Assembly: GCF_009301415.1 (NCBI RefSeq) | Contig: NZ_CP045073.1 | Location: 248,001 to 312,000 of the forward strand | Direction of reading: 5' to 3' | DNA from: Paracoccus kondratievae | GTDB taxonomy: Bacteria; Pseudomonadota; Alphaproteobacteria; Rhodobacterales; Rhodobacteraceae | Length of the DNA: 64,000 nt | Shown here: positions 1 to 8,617 of the stretch, piece by piece | How positions within the stretch are numbered: position 1 is the first letter of the stretch | Layout of the letters: each line of letters opens with the position of its first letter | Notes under the pieces: generated by a model | The model's input: only the letters and a program-made list of their open reading frames with translations | What the model was told of the DNA's origin: nothing | The model's database searches: none | Program-made: the position numbers and the translations under genes

Positions 1-2
1 CT

Positions 3-740
3 TCAGATCATCGCCATGCCGCCGTTGACATGCAGCGTGGCGCCCGTGACATAGCCTGCCCCGGGGCTGGCCAGATATAGCACAGCGGCGGCGATTTCCT
101 GGGCAGAGCCCATGCGACCGGCAGGAATCTGCCCAAGGATCCGGCCCTTTTGCTCATCGTTCAGCTTGTCGGTCATCGCGGTCTCGATAAAGCCCGGCGC
201 AACACAGTTCACCGTGATCCCGCGCGAGGCGACTTCATAGGCAAGGCTCTTTGACATGCCGACAAGCCCCGCCTTGGCAGCAGCGTAATTGCCCTGCCCG
301 GGATTACCAGTACTCCCCACGACCGAGCCGATACTCACGATCCGGCCCCAGCGCGCCTTCATCATGCCGCGCAGCACAGCCCGGCAGAGCCGGAAACTCG
401 ACGTCAGATTGACCTCAAGCACCTGCGCCCATTCCTCGTCGGACATGCGCATGAAAAGGTTGTCGCGGGTGATGCCGGCATTGTTGACCAGAATATCGAC
501 CGATCCCATGGCCTCGGCTGCCGCCCTGGGCAGGGCCTCAACCGCGGCAGCGTCAGCAAGGTTGGCGGTGACGACATGTGTCCGCTCACCCAGCTTTTCA
601 GCCAGCTCCCGCAACGGCGCCTCGCGGGTGCCCGACAGCGCCACCGTCGCCCCGGCAGCATGCAGCGCCTCGGCAACAGCACTGCCAATTCCGCCCGACG
701 CGCCGGTCACAAGGGCGTTCTTGCCCGTCAGATCAAACAT
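3..740 (-). CDS. fabG: 3-oxoacyl-[ACP] reductase FabG
   Basis: NADPH-dependent reduction of 3-oxoacyl-ACP in the elongation cycle of type II fatty acid synthesis (cytoplasm). The 245-aa protein is a short-chain dehydrogenase: the TGASGGIG nucleotide-binding motif lies near residue 12, NNAG near residue 86, and the catalytic Ser and YxxxK (YAAAK) near 138-155. The start is placed at ATG 738-740 (MFDLTGKNALVTG) because GAAGAAGAGG precedes it; an upstream in-frame extension would add 20 unrelated residues. It follows fabD on the same strand, separated by strong hairpins, which is the common fabD-fabG arrangement. The length is normal for the family. Confidence 0.96.
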   Translation of the reverse strand: MFDLTGKNALVTGASGGIGSAVAEALHAAGATVALSGTREAPLRELAEKLGERTHVVTANLADAAAVEALPRAAAEAMGSVDILVNNAGITRDNLFMRMSDEEWAQVLEVNLTSSFRLCRAVLRGMMKARWGRIVSIGSVVGSTGNPGQGNYAAAKAGLVGMSKSLAYEVASRGITVNCVAPGFIETAMTDKLNDEQKGRILGQIPAGRMGSAQEIAAAVLYLASPGAGYVTGATLHVNGGMAMI

Positions 741-780
741 CCCAAAGCCTCTTCTTCCGTGTTCAAATATCCCGGGGGAA

Positions 781-830
781 CGCCTGACCGGCCCCATCAA
801 GGGGCCGGTCAGGCGGGGGGCAGAGCCCCC
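781..830 (-). terminator. Two stem-loops between fabD and fabG
   Basis: Positions 781-815 are a perfect inverted repeat with 15-bp arms (CGCCTGACCGGCCCC) and a 5-nt loop. Positions 816-830 form a second hairpin, GGGGGC-aga-GCCCCC. They sit just after the fabD stop, so they probably end or attenuate fabD transcription before fabG. There is no long T tract, so processing or mRNA stabilisation is an alternative. Confidence 0.55.
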
Positions 831-834
831 GCTC

Positions 835-1761
835 TTATTCCTTCAGCGCAGCGATATCCGCAGGCGTCCCGACATTGCGGGTCACCGCTTCCTTCGAGAT
901 ACGCTTGATCATCCCAGACAGCGCCTTACCAGCGCCAATCTCCCAAAACTCGGTCACACCAGCCCCGGCAAGGAATTCAATCGACTCACGCCAGCGCACC
1001 GCGCCGGTCACCTGCTCGACCAGCAGTCGCCGGATCGCGCCCGGCTCGGTCACCGGCTCGGCACGGACATTGGCGACCAGGGGCACAGCCGGGGCGGCAA
1101 TCTCGACCGCCGCCAACGCCTCGGCCATCGCCGCCGCAGCCGGCTGCATCAAGGCCGAGTGGAAAGGCGCAGAAACAGGCAGCATCAGCGCGCGCTTGGC
1201 ACCCCGCTCTTTCGCCAAGGCCGCCGCACGCTCGACCGCCTCTTTATGGCCCGAGATCACCACCTGCGCGGGATCATTATCATTGGCCGCCTGACAAACC
1301 TCGCCCTCGGCCGCGTCGCGCGCGATCTGGTCCACAGCGGCAAAATCAAGCCCAAGGATCGCTGCCATTGCGCCTTGACCGACCGGCACGGCCTCTTGCA
1401 TCGCCTGACCACGCAGGCGCAACAGACGCGCCGTATCGGCAAGGCTCAGCGCGCCTGCCGCGCACAGCGCCGAATATTCGCCCAAGGAATGTCCTGCGAC
1501 GAAATCCGCGTCCGAAATGCCAAAGCCCTCGGCCTCAAGCGCGCGAAAGGCCGCGATCGAGGTTGCCATCAACGCCGGCTGGGCGTTCCGCGTCAGGGTC
1601 AGCGTCTCGATATCGCCATTCCAGATCAGGTCCGAGAGGCTTTCGCCCAATGCCTCATCCACCTCGGCAAAGACCTCGCTCGCTGCCGGATAGGCCTCGG
1701 CCAGTTCGCGCCCCATGCCAATGACCTGTGCACCCTGCCCCGGAAATACGAATGCCCGCAT
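835..1761 (-). CDS. fabD: Malonyl-CoA:ACP transacylase FabD
   Basis: Transfers malonyl from CoA to acyl carrier protein, supplying extender units for fatty acid synthesis. The 308-aa protein starts MRAFVFPGQGAQ, carries the GHSLGE nucleophile motif with Ser92, the conserved Arg near 117 (LRLRGQAM) and the catalytic His201 (SAPFHSALM). The length is usual for bacterial FabD. It lies directly upstream of fabG, its pathway partner, on the same strand. The ATG at 1759-1761 is the only sensible start. Confidence 0.97.
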   Translation of the reverse strand: MRAFVFPGQGAQVIGMGRELAEAYPAASEVFAEVDEALGESLSDLIWNGDIETLTLTRNAQPALMATSIAAFRALEAEGFGISDADFVAGHSLGEYSALCAAGALSLADTARLLRLRGQAMQEAVPVGQGAMAAILGLDFAAVDQIARDAAEGEVCQAANDNDPAQVVISGHKEAVERAAALAKERGAKRALMLPVSAPFHSALMQPAAAAMAEALAAVEIAAPAVPLVANVRAEPVTEPGAIRRLLVEQVTGAVRWRESIEFLAGAGVTEFWEIGAGKALSGMIKRISKEAVTRNVGTPADIAALKE

Positions 1762-1833
1762 TGCGGTTTTCCTTCTGTCTTATGTCTTTCCAACAGCCTT
1801 AACTTGCGCGGGGTTGCCTCGCAACTGCGCCGC

Positions 1834-3171
1834 TTAGCGCGGAATCACAATCTCGGCTCGCAGGCCGCCCAGCCGCTCGCCCTGCCCCAACCGCAACTGC
1901 CCGCCATGGGCTCGGGCAATATCGGCGGCTATCGACAGACCCAACCCTACGCCCTGACCACGATTCTGGTTGCGGGCTGGGTCAAGGCGCGTAAAGGGGC
2001 GCAGCGCCTCTTCCCGCCGTTCAGGAGGGATGCCGGGTCCGTCATCCTCGATCGAGATGCGGAAATAGCTGGGCCCCAAAGCTGCCTCGACCTCGGCGCG
2101 GTCACCATAACGCACGGCATTGCCGATCAGGTTCTCGACCGCTCGGCGCAGACTGTCGCGACGAAAGGTCGCCCGCCCGGACTGATCGCCAGCCGCCGAG
2201 TGCAGGACGACATCCTGCCCACCGCGCTGTGCGTCAGCGACGATGCCACGAACAAAGTCCAGTGCCGGTACCGGCTCGGGCGGCGCGTCTTGCGCCGCGT
2301 CGCGCGCGTGATCCAGAAAGGCGTCAACCATGGTGCCCATAGCCGCGACATCGCTTTCCAGCGCCGCGATCTCGTCCGGCTCGGGCGGGTAATCAGGGCT
2401 CAGCATCGACAGTCCCAGCCGCAACCGGGTCAGCGGAGTTCTCAGGTCGTGGCTCACGCCCGAGAGCATCTGTTTGCGCTGCTCATTCTGACGTTCTATC
2501 CGGGCGCGCATCTCAAGAAATGCGGTGCCCGCGCTGCGAATTTCGGTAGCGCCTGCAGGCCGATAGGGGATGATGCGTCCCTTGCCATATTCCTCGGCCG
2601 CGCGGGCCAGCCGACGGATCGGGCGCAGCTGATTGCGCAGAAACACCGTCGCAATCGCGGTCATCAGCAGCGAGGTGCCGGTCATCAGCACCAGCAGCTG
2701 ATGCGGGTTCGAGGCACTGACCCGCAATCGCGGGAAAGCCAGCTGATAATAGCCCCAACGACCCTGCAGGGTAACGCGCACCTCGCGCCGGTGGCTCAGA
2801 TCGACGCTGCGCACAGCGGGCACCCGCTCATGCAGCTCGGCGATCACCACCCGACCCGAAAGGTCATAAAGCGCCCGCCACTCGGTCCCCGGCTCTGCCG
2901 GCAGAACGAGCTCCAGCCCCAGAGGTGCCGCGATCTCGCGCCCCGCCACACGCGCCGCCGCCTCATCGGGCGCGGCCTCGATGCGCGATGCGACCAGCGC
3001 CACCTCATGCGCCATGCCAGAGGTCATCTGCCGCGTCACATCTTCGAAATGGCGCTGCAGGAACATGACGGTGACCACAACCGTCACCACTACGACCGGC
3101 AGGAACAGGATCAGCGCCGCCCGCCCGTAAAGACCGCGCGGCATCGTCCGCTTCAGCCAGTCGAAATTCAT
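1834..3171 (-). CDS. EnvZ-like sensor histidine kinase
   Basis: Inner-membrane sensor kinase of 445 aa. One transmembrane helix lies at about residues 18-38, a periplasmic domain at 40-155, and a second helix at about 158-178. A HAMP segment follows, then the H-box SGVSHDLRTPLTRLR with phospho-acceptor His241, and a HATPase domain with N (NAVRYG), G1 (DDGPGIP) and G2 (GQGVGLGLS) boxes. The layout and motifs are those of the EnvZ/osmosensor subfamily. No OmpR-type regulator is adjacent; the upstream neighbour is divergent, so the partner must be elsewhere. The stimulus cannot be read from the sequence. Confidence 0.9.
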   Translation of the reverse strand: MNFDWLKRTMPRGLYGRAALILFLPVVVVTVVVTVMFLQRHFEDVTRQMTSGMAHEVALVASRIEAAPDEAAARVAGREIAAPLGLELVLPAEPGTEWRALYDLSGRVVIAELHERVPAVRSVDLSHRREVRVTLQGRWGYYQLAFPRLRVSASNPHQLLVLMTGTSLLMTAIATVFLRNQLRPIRRLARAAEEYGKGRIIPYRPAGATEIRSAGTAFLEMRARIERQNEQRKQMLSGVSHDLRTPLTRLRLGLSMLSPDYPPEPDEIAALESDVAAMGTMVDAFLDHARDAAQDAPPEPVPALDFVRGIVADAQRGGQDVVLHSAAGDQSGRATFRRDSLRRAVENLIGNAVRYGDRAEVEAALGPSYFRISIEDDGPGIPPERREEALRPFTRLDPARNQNRGQGVGLGLSIAADIARAHGGQLRLGQGERLGGLRAEIVIPR

Positions 3172-3229
3172 CGCCTCCTGCCTTCCCGCACCCTTGGAAT
3201 CCGGGTGCTGTGGCGGCTAGATTACCTCC

Positions 3230-4096
3230 ATGACCAGCGTCGAGAAAGCCCTGCGGGTAATAACCGCCAACAATCCCTCGCCCCTGACCGGACCGGGCAC
3301 CAACACCTTTCTGCTGGGGCATGAGCGAATCGCCGTGATCGACCCCGGCCCCGATCTGCCCGAACATCGCGAGGCAATTCTGGCCGCTGCTGGCGCCGGC
3401 CGTATCAGCCATATCCTCGTCACCCATGCCCATCTTGATCATTCCGAAGGGGCCCGTGCGTTGGCACAGACCACAGGCGCCCCGATTCTGGGCTTTGGCC
3501 CTGCCGAATCCGGTCGTTCGGCAGTAATGGAGCGGCTGGCACGCGAAGGCGCAATCGACGGAGGCGAAGGGCTGGACCGCGATTTCGCCCCCGATATCCC
3601 GCTGGCCGACGGCGCAGTGATCGAGACCGATGAATGGCGCCTTACCGCAATCCACACCCCGGGCCATTTCGCCGGCCATCTGGCCTTTCGTCATGACGAA
3701 ACCATCTTTTGCGGCGATGTGGTAATGGGCTGGTCCTCGACCATCATTTCCCCTCCGGACGGGGATCTGGCGGACTACTTCCGCACGCTCGCACGCCTTG
3801 CTTCGGCCGGTGCTTCGCAATTGCTGCCCGCGCATGGCGAGGCAATCCACGATCCTGCCGCCCGGCTGGCCGAGCTTGCCGCCCATCGGCGTGAGCGCAC
3901 GGCACAAATCCTTGCGGCCCTGAGCCGCTCCCCCGCCACGGCCGAAAATCTCGCGCAGCAGATTTATGAGATTCCCCCGGCCCTGCTGCCCGCCGCGACA
4001 CGCAACGTGCTGGCGCATCTGATTGCGCTGCACGAACTGGGTGCGGTCTCAACCCCGGGGCTGATCGCTTCGGACGCAATATTTTCAGCACGTTAA
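3230..4096 (+). CDS. MBL-fold metallo-hydrolase (LACTB2-like)
   Basis: Metallo-beta-lactamase-fold hydrolase of 288 aa. The zinc-binding motif THAHLDH (His66, His68, Asp70, His71), TPGHFAGH (His146), CGD (Asp163) and a late PAHGE histidine are all present, so the dinuclear zinc site is complete. A C-terminal helical segment of about 80 residues resembles the winged-helix tail of LACTB2-type proteins. The substrate is unknown; relatives include nucleases and thioesterase-like hydrolases. It is divergent from the EnvZ-like kinase with a 58-bp shared upstream region and appears monocistronic. Confidence 0.88.
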   Translation: MTSVEKALRVITANNPSPLTGPGTNTFLLGHERIAVIDPGPDLPEHREAILAAAGAGRISHILVTHAHLDHSEGARALAQTTGAPILGFGPAESGRSAVMERLAREGAIDGGEGLDRDFAPDIPLADGAVIETDEWRLTAIHTPGHFAGHLAFRHDETIFCGDVVMGWSSTIISPPDGDLADYFRTLARLASAGASQLLPAHGEAIHDPAARLAELAAHRRERTAQILAALSRSPATAENLAQQIYEIPPALLPAATRNVLAHLIALHELGAVSTPGLIASDAIFSAR

Positions 4097-4197
4097 TCCA
4101 ATTTCCGTCCGAGCCGCAAAGAATTTCTCGCGCAGTTAAAAAAATGCGCAAACCCTCTGGACGACCTCAAAAAGCAAGGCTATACACCGCCCCGTGT

Positions 4198-4272
4198 TCC
4201 GGCGTAGCTCAGCGGTAGAGCAGTTGACTGTTAATCAATTGGTCGTAGGTTCGATCCCTACCGCCGGAGCCA
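4198..4272 (+). tRNA. tRNA-Asn (GTT)
   Basis: Cloverleaf with acceptor TCCGGCG/CGCCGGA, an anticodon loop CTGTTAA carrying GTT, a T-arm GGTTCGATCC and encoded CCA at 4270-4272. A decayed tyrosine recombinase gene lies about 120 bp downstream, so this tRNA may have served as an integration site. Confidence 0.97.
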
Positions 4273-4298
4273 TTTTCCCTTAAGCTGCTGAAGCCTTG

Positions 4299-4327
4299 AT
4301 CAAACTGCCCCCTCGGGCGGGTTTGAT
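4299..4327 (+). terminator. Stem-loop after tRNA-Asn
   Basis: ATCAAAC (4299-4305) pairs with GTTTGAT (4321-4327), with an inner GCCC/GGGC stem. It could end the tRNA transcript, or be the end structure of the decayed element that follows. No T tract is present. Confidence 0.35.
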
Positions 4328-4391
4328 ATACAGGCATGATGCACGTAAGTCTTTGATGCGCATCGCGAACGGCTCTTAAACGGAGACGTTC

Positions 4392-5002
4392 TTGACCCTT
4401 GCCGCCCACCTCGTTCGACGCGCTGCAACCTATTGTTGGCGGCGCAGACTGCCTGCGGCGCTTGGTGCAAAAGTTCTGCTGATAAGCCTTCGCACAAGTG
4501 ACCCTGCCCGCGCCCGTAGGCTTGGCCCTCTGGTGACAGCCGAGAGCAACCGCGCCTTCGATGATTTCGCCGCCGGAAAGGCGGATTACGAGGCCGTTTG
4601 GCCCATCTACAGATGGTCATCCGCCGTGAGGGCATGGATTTGCCCGCAGAAATGGCCCCAAAGCCTGCGATAGCCCGTGCTGAGTCTATCCCCGCCCCAC
4701 GTAAGGCCGATCCTTACGGCCCCTCAATTAAGGCCCTTGTCAGGCGCTTGATGGATCAAAAACAGGCGCAAGGCATGTCAGAAGCACAAATAGGCCAAAT
4801 GACCAAGGTTTATGTCCTATTCAGTGAGATTACGGGCATTCGAGACATTCGGCAGATAAAACAAGCCCCTATCGCGCAGTTCGTGGCCGCGCTGCGTCAG
4901 CTTGATCCACCCCCATTTACCGGGTTGCCGCTCGGGTCGCTTACGCAATGCATTGCAGACCTGCAAATGCACGACCAAAGCCAGCCTCACGGAAGGCTCT
5001 GA
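4392..5002 (+). pseudogene. Decayed tyrosine-recombinase integrase (N-terminal half)
   Basis: The first part (4392 to about 4600) reads LVRRAATYCWRRRLPAAL then LLISLRTSDPARARRLGPLV. This is the typical N-terminus of DUF6538-type phage or island integrases of Rhodobacteraceae. The reading then continues in another frame (from about 4598: MVIRREGMDLP onwards) with a SAM-like region of about 130 residues that ends at 5002. The Arg/His/Arg/Tyr catalytic domain is missing. It is therefore frameshifted and truncated. Its position between tRNA-Asn and tRNA-Glu suggests a relic of an old island integrated at one of these tRNAs. Confidence 0.75.
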
Positions 5003-5036
5003 ATTCGACAGGCTGGTCAGGAGAGGTAGGATAGAA

Positions 5037-5111
5037 TGGCAGCCCGTAGGGGAGTCGAACCCCTCTTTTCAGGTTGAAAACCTGACGTCCTAACCGATAG
5101 ACGAACGGGCC
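5037..5111 (-). tRNA. tRNA-Glu (TTC)
   Basis: Minus-strand cloverleaf. Acceptor GGCCCGT pairs with ACGGGCT (one G-T pair), the anticodon loop TTTTCAA gives TTC, and CCA is encoded at 5037-5039. Confidence 0.96.
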
Positions 5112-5191
5112 GCAGCCGGGCTGCTCTTTAGGACAGCACGCGCCGCGCCGCAAGAGGTATCGGCGTATTCTTCTGTGGACAACTTTTCCGC

Positions 5192-6406
5192 TTAGCTGTC
5201 GCGAACCCGCCGCATCAGGACCAGCGCCAGAGACGAACAGATCAGCGTCGCCAGAACGATCGGCCGCGCCGTCCCGTCATAGAGCAGCCCGATCGGAGCC
5301 GCGATCACCACCGCCCCCAGCGTCGAGACCGCCCCCACGACCGAGGCCGCCATCCCCGCGACATGCCCCATACGCTGCAAGGCCATGGCGTTAAGGTTGC
5401 CAAAGGTCACGCCGGCCATAAAGAACACGCTGACCGCCCAGAAAAAGAATGCCGGAAACCGCAATGCCTCGGGCAAAAGATCCCCAAAGATCAGCACCAC
5501 CATTACCGCTGACACCACGACCTGCATCTGATAGGCCATACGCACGATCCGCCGCATTCCCAGCCGCACAACATAGCGCGCGTTCAGGACCGTCCCGCTG
5601 CCTGAAAGCAGCGCCATGGCGGCAAACCACAGCGGGAAACGATCCCCAGTGCCATATGTGTTCACGAAAAGCTGCTGGGCTGAGCTTAGCAGCGCAAACA
5701 TCTGGCCAAAGCCCAGCGTCATCACCAGCGTGACCAGTTGCACCTGACCATTCCCCAGAACCTCGCGCGCCGCATCGATAAGGTTGCGCAGGTTCAGGGG
5801 ACGGCGCGCCTCGGCCGGCAGGGTCTCGGGGCGACGCAGATTCATCCACAGGCTGCCGATCAGCGCCAGTACCACGAAAGAGCCAAAGACCCCGCGCCAG
5901 CCGACAAAATAGATCACCACCGCGCCGACAGAGGGCGCGACCGCAGGGATGAGGATAAAGATCATCATGACAAAGCTGGTGATCCGCGCCATCTCACGAC
6001 CCTGATAAAGATCGCGCACCATAGCCACTGCAACGATGCGCGGGGCGGCGGCGCCAAGCCCCTGAACAAAGCGCGCAGCAAGCAGCAGCGTCAGCGAATC
6101 GGCAAAGATCGCAGCAATGGCGGCCAGGGCATAAAGCGCAAAACCCGCCGTGATCACCGGCTTACGCCCAAAGGCGTCGGACAGCGGCCCGCCGACAAGC
6201 AGCCCCAGCCCCATACCACCCACAAATGCGGTCAGGACCAGTTGGGCCCGGTTCACATCCTGAGGCGTCAGCGCCGCAGCGATCTCGGGCAGTGCAGGCA
6301 GCATCGAATCAATCGAAAATGCGATGACGGCAAAGATCAGCGCCAGCATCGCGATGAACTCCGGCTGGGATTGCCCGGCGGCCGGTCGTGCGGAGGGATG
6401 AGACAT
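5192..6406 (-). CDS. Bcr/CflA-family MFS multidrug exporter
   Basis: Inner-membrane proton-driven drug exporter of about 404 aa with 12 predicted helices. The first helix ends in DSMLPALPEI, the loop 2-3 signature is GPLSDAFGRKPV, and RFVQGLGAAAPRIVA with MVRDLY fits the Bcr/CflA subgroup of DHA1 transporters. The start is taken at ATG 6404-6406 (MSHPSARP); a TTG four codons upstream is possible. It is a single gene with no local regulator. The substrate cannot be deduced. Confidence 0.88.
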   Translation of the reverse strand: MSHPSARPAAGQSQPEFIAMLALIFAVIAFSIDSMLPALPEIAAALTPQDVNRAQLVLTAFVGGMGLGLLVGGPLSDAFGRKPVITAGFALYALAAIAAIFADSLTLLLAARFVQGLGAAAPRIVAVAMVRDLYQGREMARITSFVMMIFILIPAVAPSVGAVVIYFVGWRGVFGSFVVLALIGSLWMNLRRPETLPAEARRPLNLRNLIDAAREVLGNGQVQLVTLVMTLGFGQMFALLSSAQQLFVNTYGTGDRFPLWFAAMALLSGSGTVLNARYVVRLGMRRIVRMAYQMQVVVSAVMVVLIFGDLLPEALRFPAFFFWAVSVFFMAGVTFGNLNAMALQRMGHVAGMAASVVGAVSTLGAVVIAAPIGLLYDGTARPIVLATLICSSLALVLMRRVRDS

Positions 6407-6512
6407 GGGGCATTCCAAATATTGGACACCCGGGCGTACCGCCGGGGGCCGTGTGGATCAAGACCTGCCGTCCTCTGGTTGCGCCCGCCCGCCGGCGGGA
6501 TATATCTGACGC

Positions 6513-6935
6513 ATGAGCGCATCCCTGAACCTGATGAAACTCTGCGTCGGCTGCGATGATCCAGCCGAGCTGGCCGCCTGGCAAAAGCACCGCTACGGCG
6601 GCGGCCCGGCCCGCCATGTCACCCGCATGTGGCCCAAGCGCGAGGCCGAACTTTTGAATGGCGGCTCGATCTATTGGGTGTTCAAGGGTGTCATGCAGGC
6701 CCGCCAGCGCATCCTTGAGCTGCAGGAGATTCAGGGCGACGACGGCATCCGCCGCTGCGCCCTCGTGCTTGATCCGGTGCTGGTCCGGGTCGCCTCGGTG
6801 CCGCGTCGCCCTTTCCAGGGCTGGCGATACCTGCCCGGCAGCGACGCCCCGCCCGACCTGCCAGCTGGCCGTGAGGATGAGCCGAATCTACCGCCCGACA
6901 TCGCCCGCGCGCTTGCCGAAATGGGCCTGCGCTAG
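6513..6935 (+). CDS. DUF1489 family protein
   Basis: Protein of 140 aa, starting MSASLNLMKLCVGCDD and containing RHVTRMWPKR and YWVFKGVMQARQRIL. These are hallmarks of DUF1489, a small family conserved in Alphaproteobacteria with no known function. It is cytoplasmic, with no signal peptide or membrane helix. It is divergent from the exporter gene, and its downstream neighbour tRNA-Gly is on the opposite strand, so it is probably monocistronic. Confidence 0.85.
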   Translation: MSASLNLMKLCVGCDDPAELAAWQKHRYGGGPARHVTRMWPKREAELLNGGSIYWVFKGVMQARQRILELQEIQGDDGIRRCALVLDPVLVRVASVPRRPFQGWRYLPGSDAPPDLPAGREDEPNLPPDIARALAEMGLR

Positions 6936-6964
6936 CGACGCGTATCCAGACAATGGAGGGCGGT

Positions 6965-7038
6965 TGGAGCGGGTGAAGGGAATCGAACCCTCGTCTTCAG
7001 CTTGGGAAGCTGCGGCTCTACCATTGAGCTACACCCGC
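6965..7038 (-). tRNA. tRNA-Gly (CCC)
   Basis: Minus-strand cloverleaf with acceptor GCGGGTG/CACCCGC, anticodon loop TTCCCAA (CCC), T-arm GGGTTCGATTCCC and CCA at 6965-6967. Confidence 0.96.
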
Positions 7039-7287
7039 GAGGCCCCGCCTGATTACTGTCTCAGCACACCCGCCGCAAGACCAATCTGCACCGCAGACCC
7101 GCCGACAACAATTAACGACAAATGCTATGCAGTTTCTGGGTTGCCTGAATCCAGATGGGCGGTAAGAATGACCCCTCTTTCGACCTTCCCCAAAGCAAGG
7201 CTCAGGACGCCCGCACGACGATTTTGGGATTGATCATCGATCGTTAACCTGTTCGTTATGCTGGCGTCTGCACATGTCCGGAGCAAG

Positions 7288-8580
7288 ATGATGTTCGCGC
7301 TGTCGCGCCGCGTGGCGATTTCCGTGATCCTTTCGCTTGGAACGGGGCTCGTCCCTGTATCCACTCTCGCACAGGACCCCTCGCAGATGCCGCCACCGCC
7401 GGTGACGGTGGTAACTCTGCGTGCCGAGGACGTGCCTCTGACCACCACACTGCCGGGCCGCGTCACCGCCTCGGCCGAGGCCGAGGTCCGGCCGCAGGTC
7501 AACGGCATCGTCACCGAGCGCCTGTTTGAGGAAGGCAGCCGCGTCAAGGTCGGCGATCCGCTGTTCCGTATAGACGCGACCACCTATCAGGCTGCCGTGG
7601 CGCAGGCCGAAGCCGCCGTTGCCCAGGCGCGCGCGCAGGCCGATGCAGCCCGTCGCGAGGCCGAACGTGTCGGTGCGCTGCGTGACCGCCGTGTCGCCAG
7701 CGAAAGCTCGACCGACAACGCCATTGCCGCCCGCGATTCAGCCGAGGCCGCGGTCAAGGTCGCCGAGGCGCAGCTGCAAACCGCCCGTATCGAGCTTGAG
7801 CGCACCACCATCCGCGCCGAGCTGGATGGCGAGATCGGCCTTGCCCAGACCAGTCAGGGCGCGCTGGTGACCGCCAGCCAGCCGACGCCGCTGGCAGTGA
7901 TCCGCAAGCTGGACCCGGTGCATGTCGATGTGACGCAATCGGCAGCCGAGCTGATCCGCTTCCGCCGCGAAATGGCCGCGCAGGGAGCCGAGCATATGGC
8001 CGAGCGCAAGGTGACGCTCCGCCTTGCCGATGGCACCGAATACGCCCATCAGGGCACGCTGACCGCAGCCGAGCCCTATGTGAACGAGACGACCGGCGTG
8101 GTCACGCTGCGGCTGTCTTTTGCCAACCCCGAAAGCATCCTGCTGCCCGGCATGTATGTTCAGGCGGTGGTGCAGCAGGCGACGGCGCGCAATGTCGTTC
8201 TGGCTCCGCAAGAAGGTGTCGCCCGCGACCGGCGCGGCCAGCCCATCGCCCTTGTGGTCAATGCAGACAATGTTGTCGAGCAGCGCCAACTGACCATCCT
8301 GCAGGATATGGGCAACAAATGGGTCGTCAGCAAAGGGCTGAATGACGGTGACCGCATCGTGGTCGAAGGGCTGCAAAAGATCGGCCCCGGTATGACCGTC
8401 ACGCCGGAAGAGCGTCAGCCCCCCGCCGCCGAGGGTGAAGCCGCCCCGGCCACCGCCGAAAATGCCGCCACGCCGCAGGGTGGCGAGGGCGAAAATGCCC
8501 CCGCCGAGGCTGATGCCCCCACCGAAACCGAAGCAGGAAACGCGGACGCACAGGCCGCTGAGGCTCAGCCGGCGAACTGA
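7288..8580 (+). CDS. RND efflux periplasmic adaptor (AcrA/MexA family)
   Basis: Membrane-fusion protein that links an inner-membrane RND pump to an outer-membrane channel. The 430-aa product has an N-terminal signal sequence (RRVAISVILSLGTGL, cleaved near STLAQ). A lipoyl half-motif is at PQVNGIVTERLFEEGSRVKVGD, followed by an alpha-helical hairpin rich in Ala/Glu (about 100-170), a second lipoyl half and a beta-barrel. The last 50 residues are an unusual low-complexity Ala/Glu/Pro tail. The start is set at ATG 7288, preceded by GGAG four bases upstream; an ATG at 7258 lacks such a site. The pump gene follows 37 bp downstream. Confidence 0.92.
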   Translation: MMFALSRRVAISVILSLGTGLVPVSTLAQDPSQMPPPPVTVVTLRAEDVPLTTTLPGRVTASAEAEVRPQVNGIVTERLFEEGSRVKVGDPLFRIDATTYQAAVAQAEAAVAQARAQADAARREAERVGALRDRRVASESSTDNAIAARDSAEAAVKVAEAQLQTARIELERTTIRAELDGEIGLAQTSQGALVTASQPTPLAVIRKLDPVHVDVTQSAAELIRFRREMAAQGAEHMAERKVTLRLADGTEYAHQGTLTAAEPYVNETTGVVTLRLSFANPESILLPGMYVQAVVQQATARNVVLAPQEGVARDRRGQPIALVVNADNVVEQRQLTILQDMGNKWVVSKGLNDGDRIVVEGLQKIGPGMTVTPEERQPPAAEGEAAPATAENAATPQGGEGENAPAEADAPTETEAGNADAQAAEAQPAN

Positions 8581-8617
8581 ACCCGGCCCCGCGAGAGAAC
8601 AGCACAGGGAACCGCAC

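Noticed and set aside
289..3324. A 1011-codon plus-strand frame over fabG, fabD and the kinase
   Set aside because: It is antisense to three clear genes and has a low-complexity, His/Arg-rich composition.
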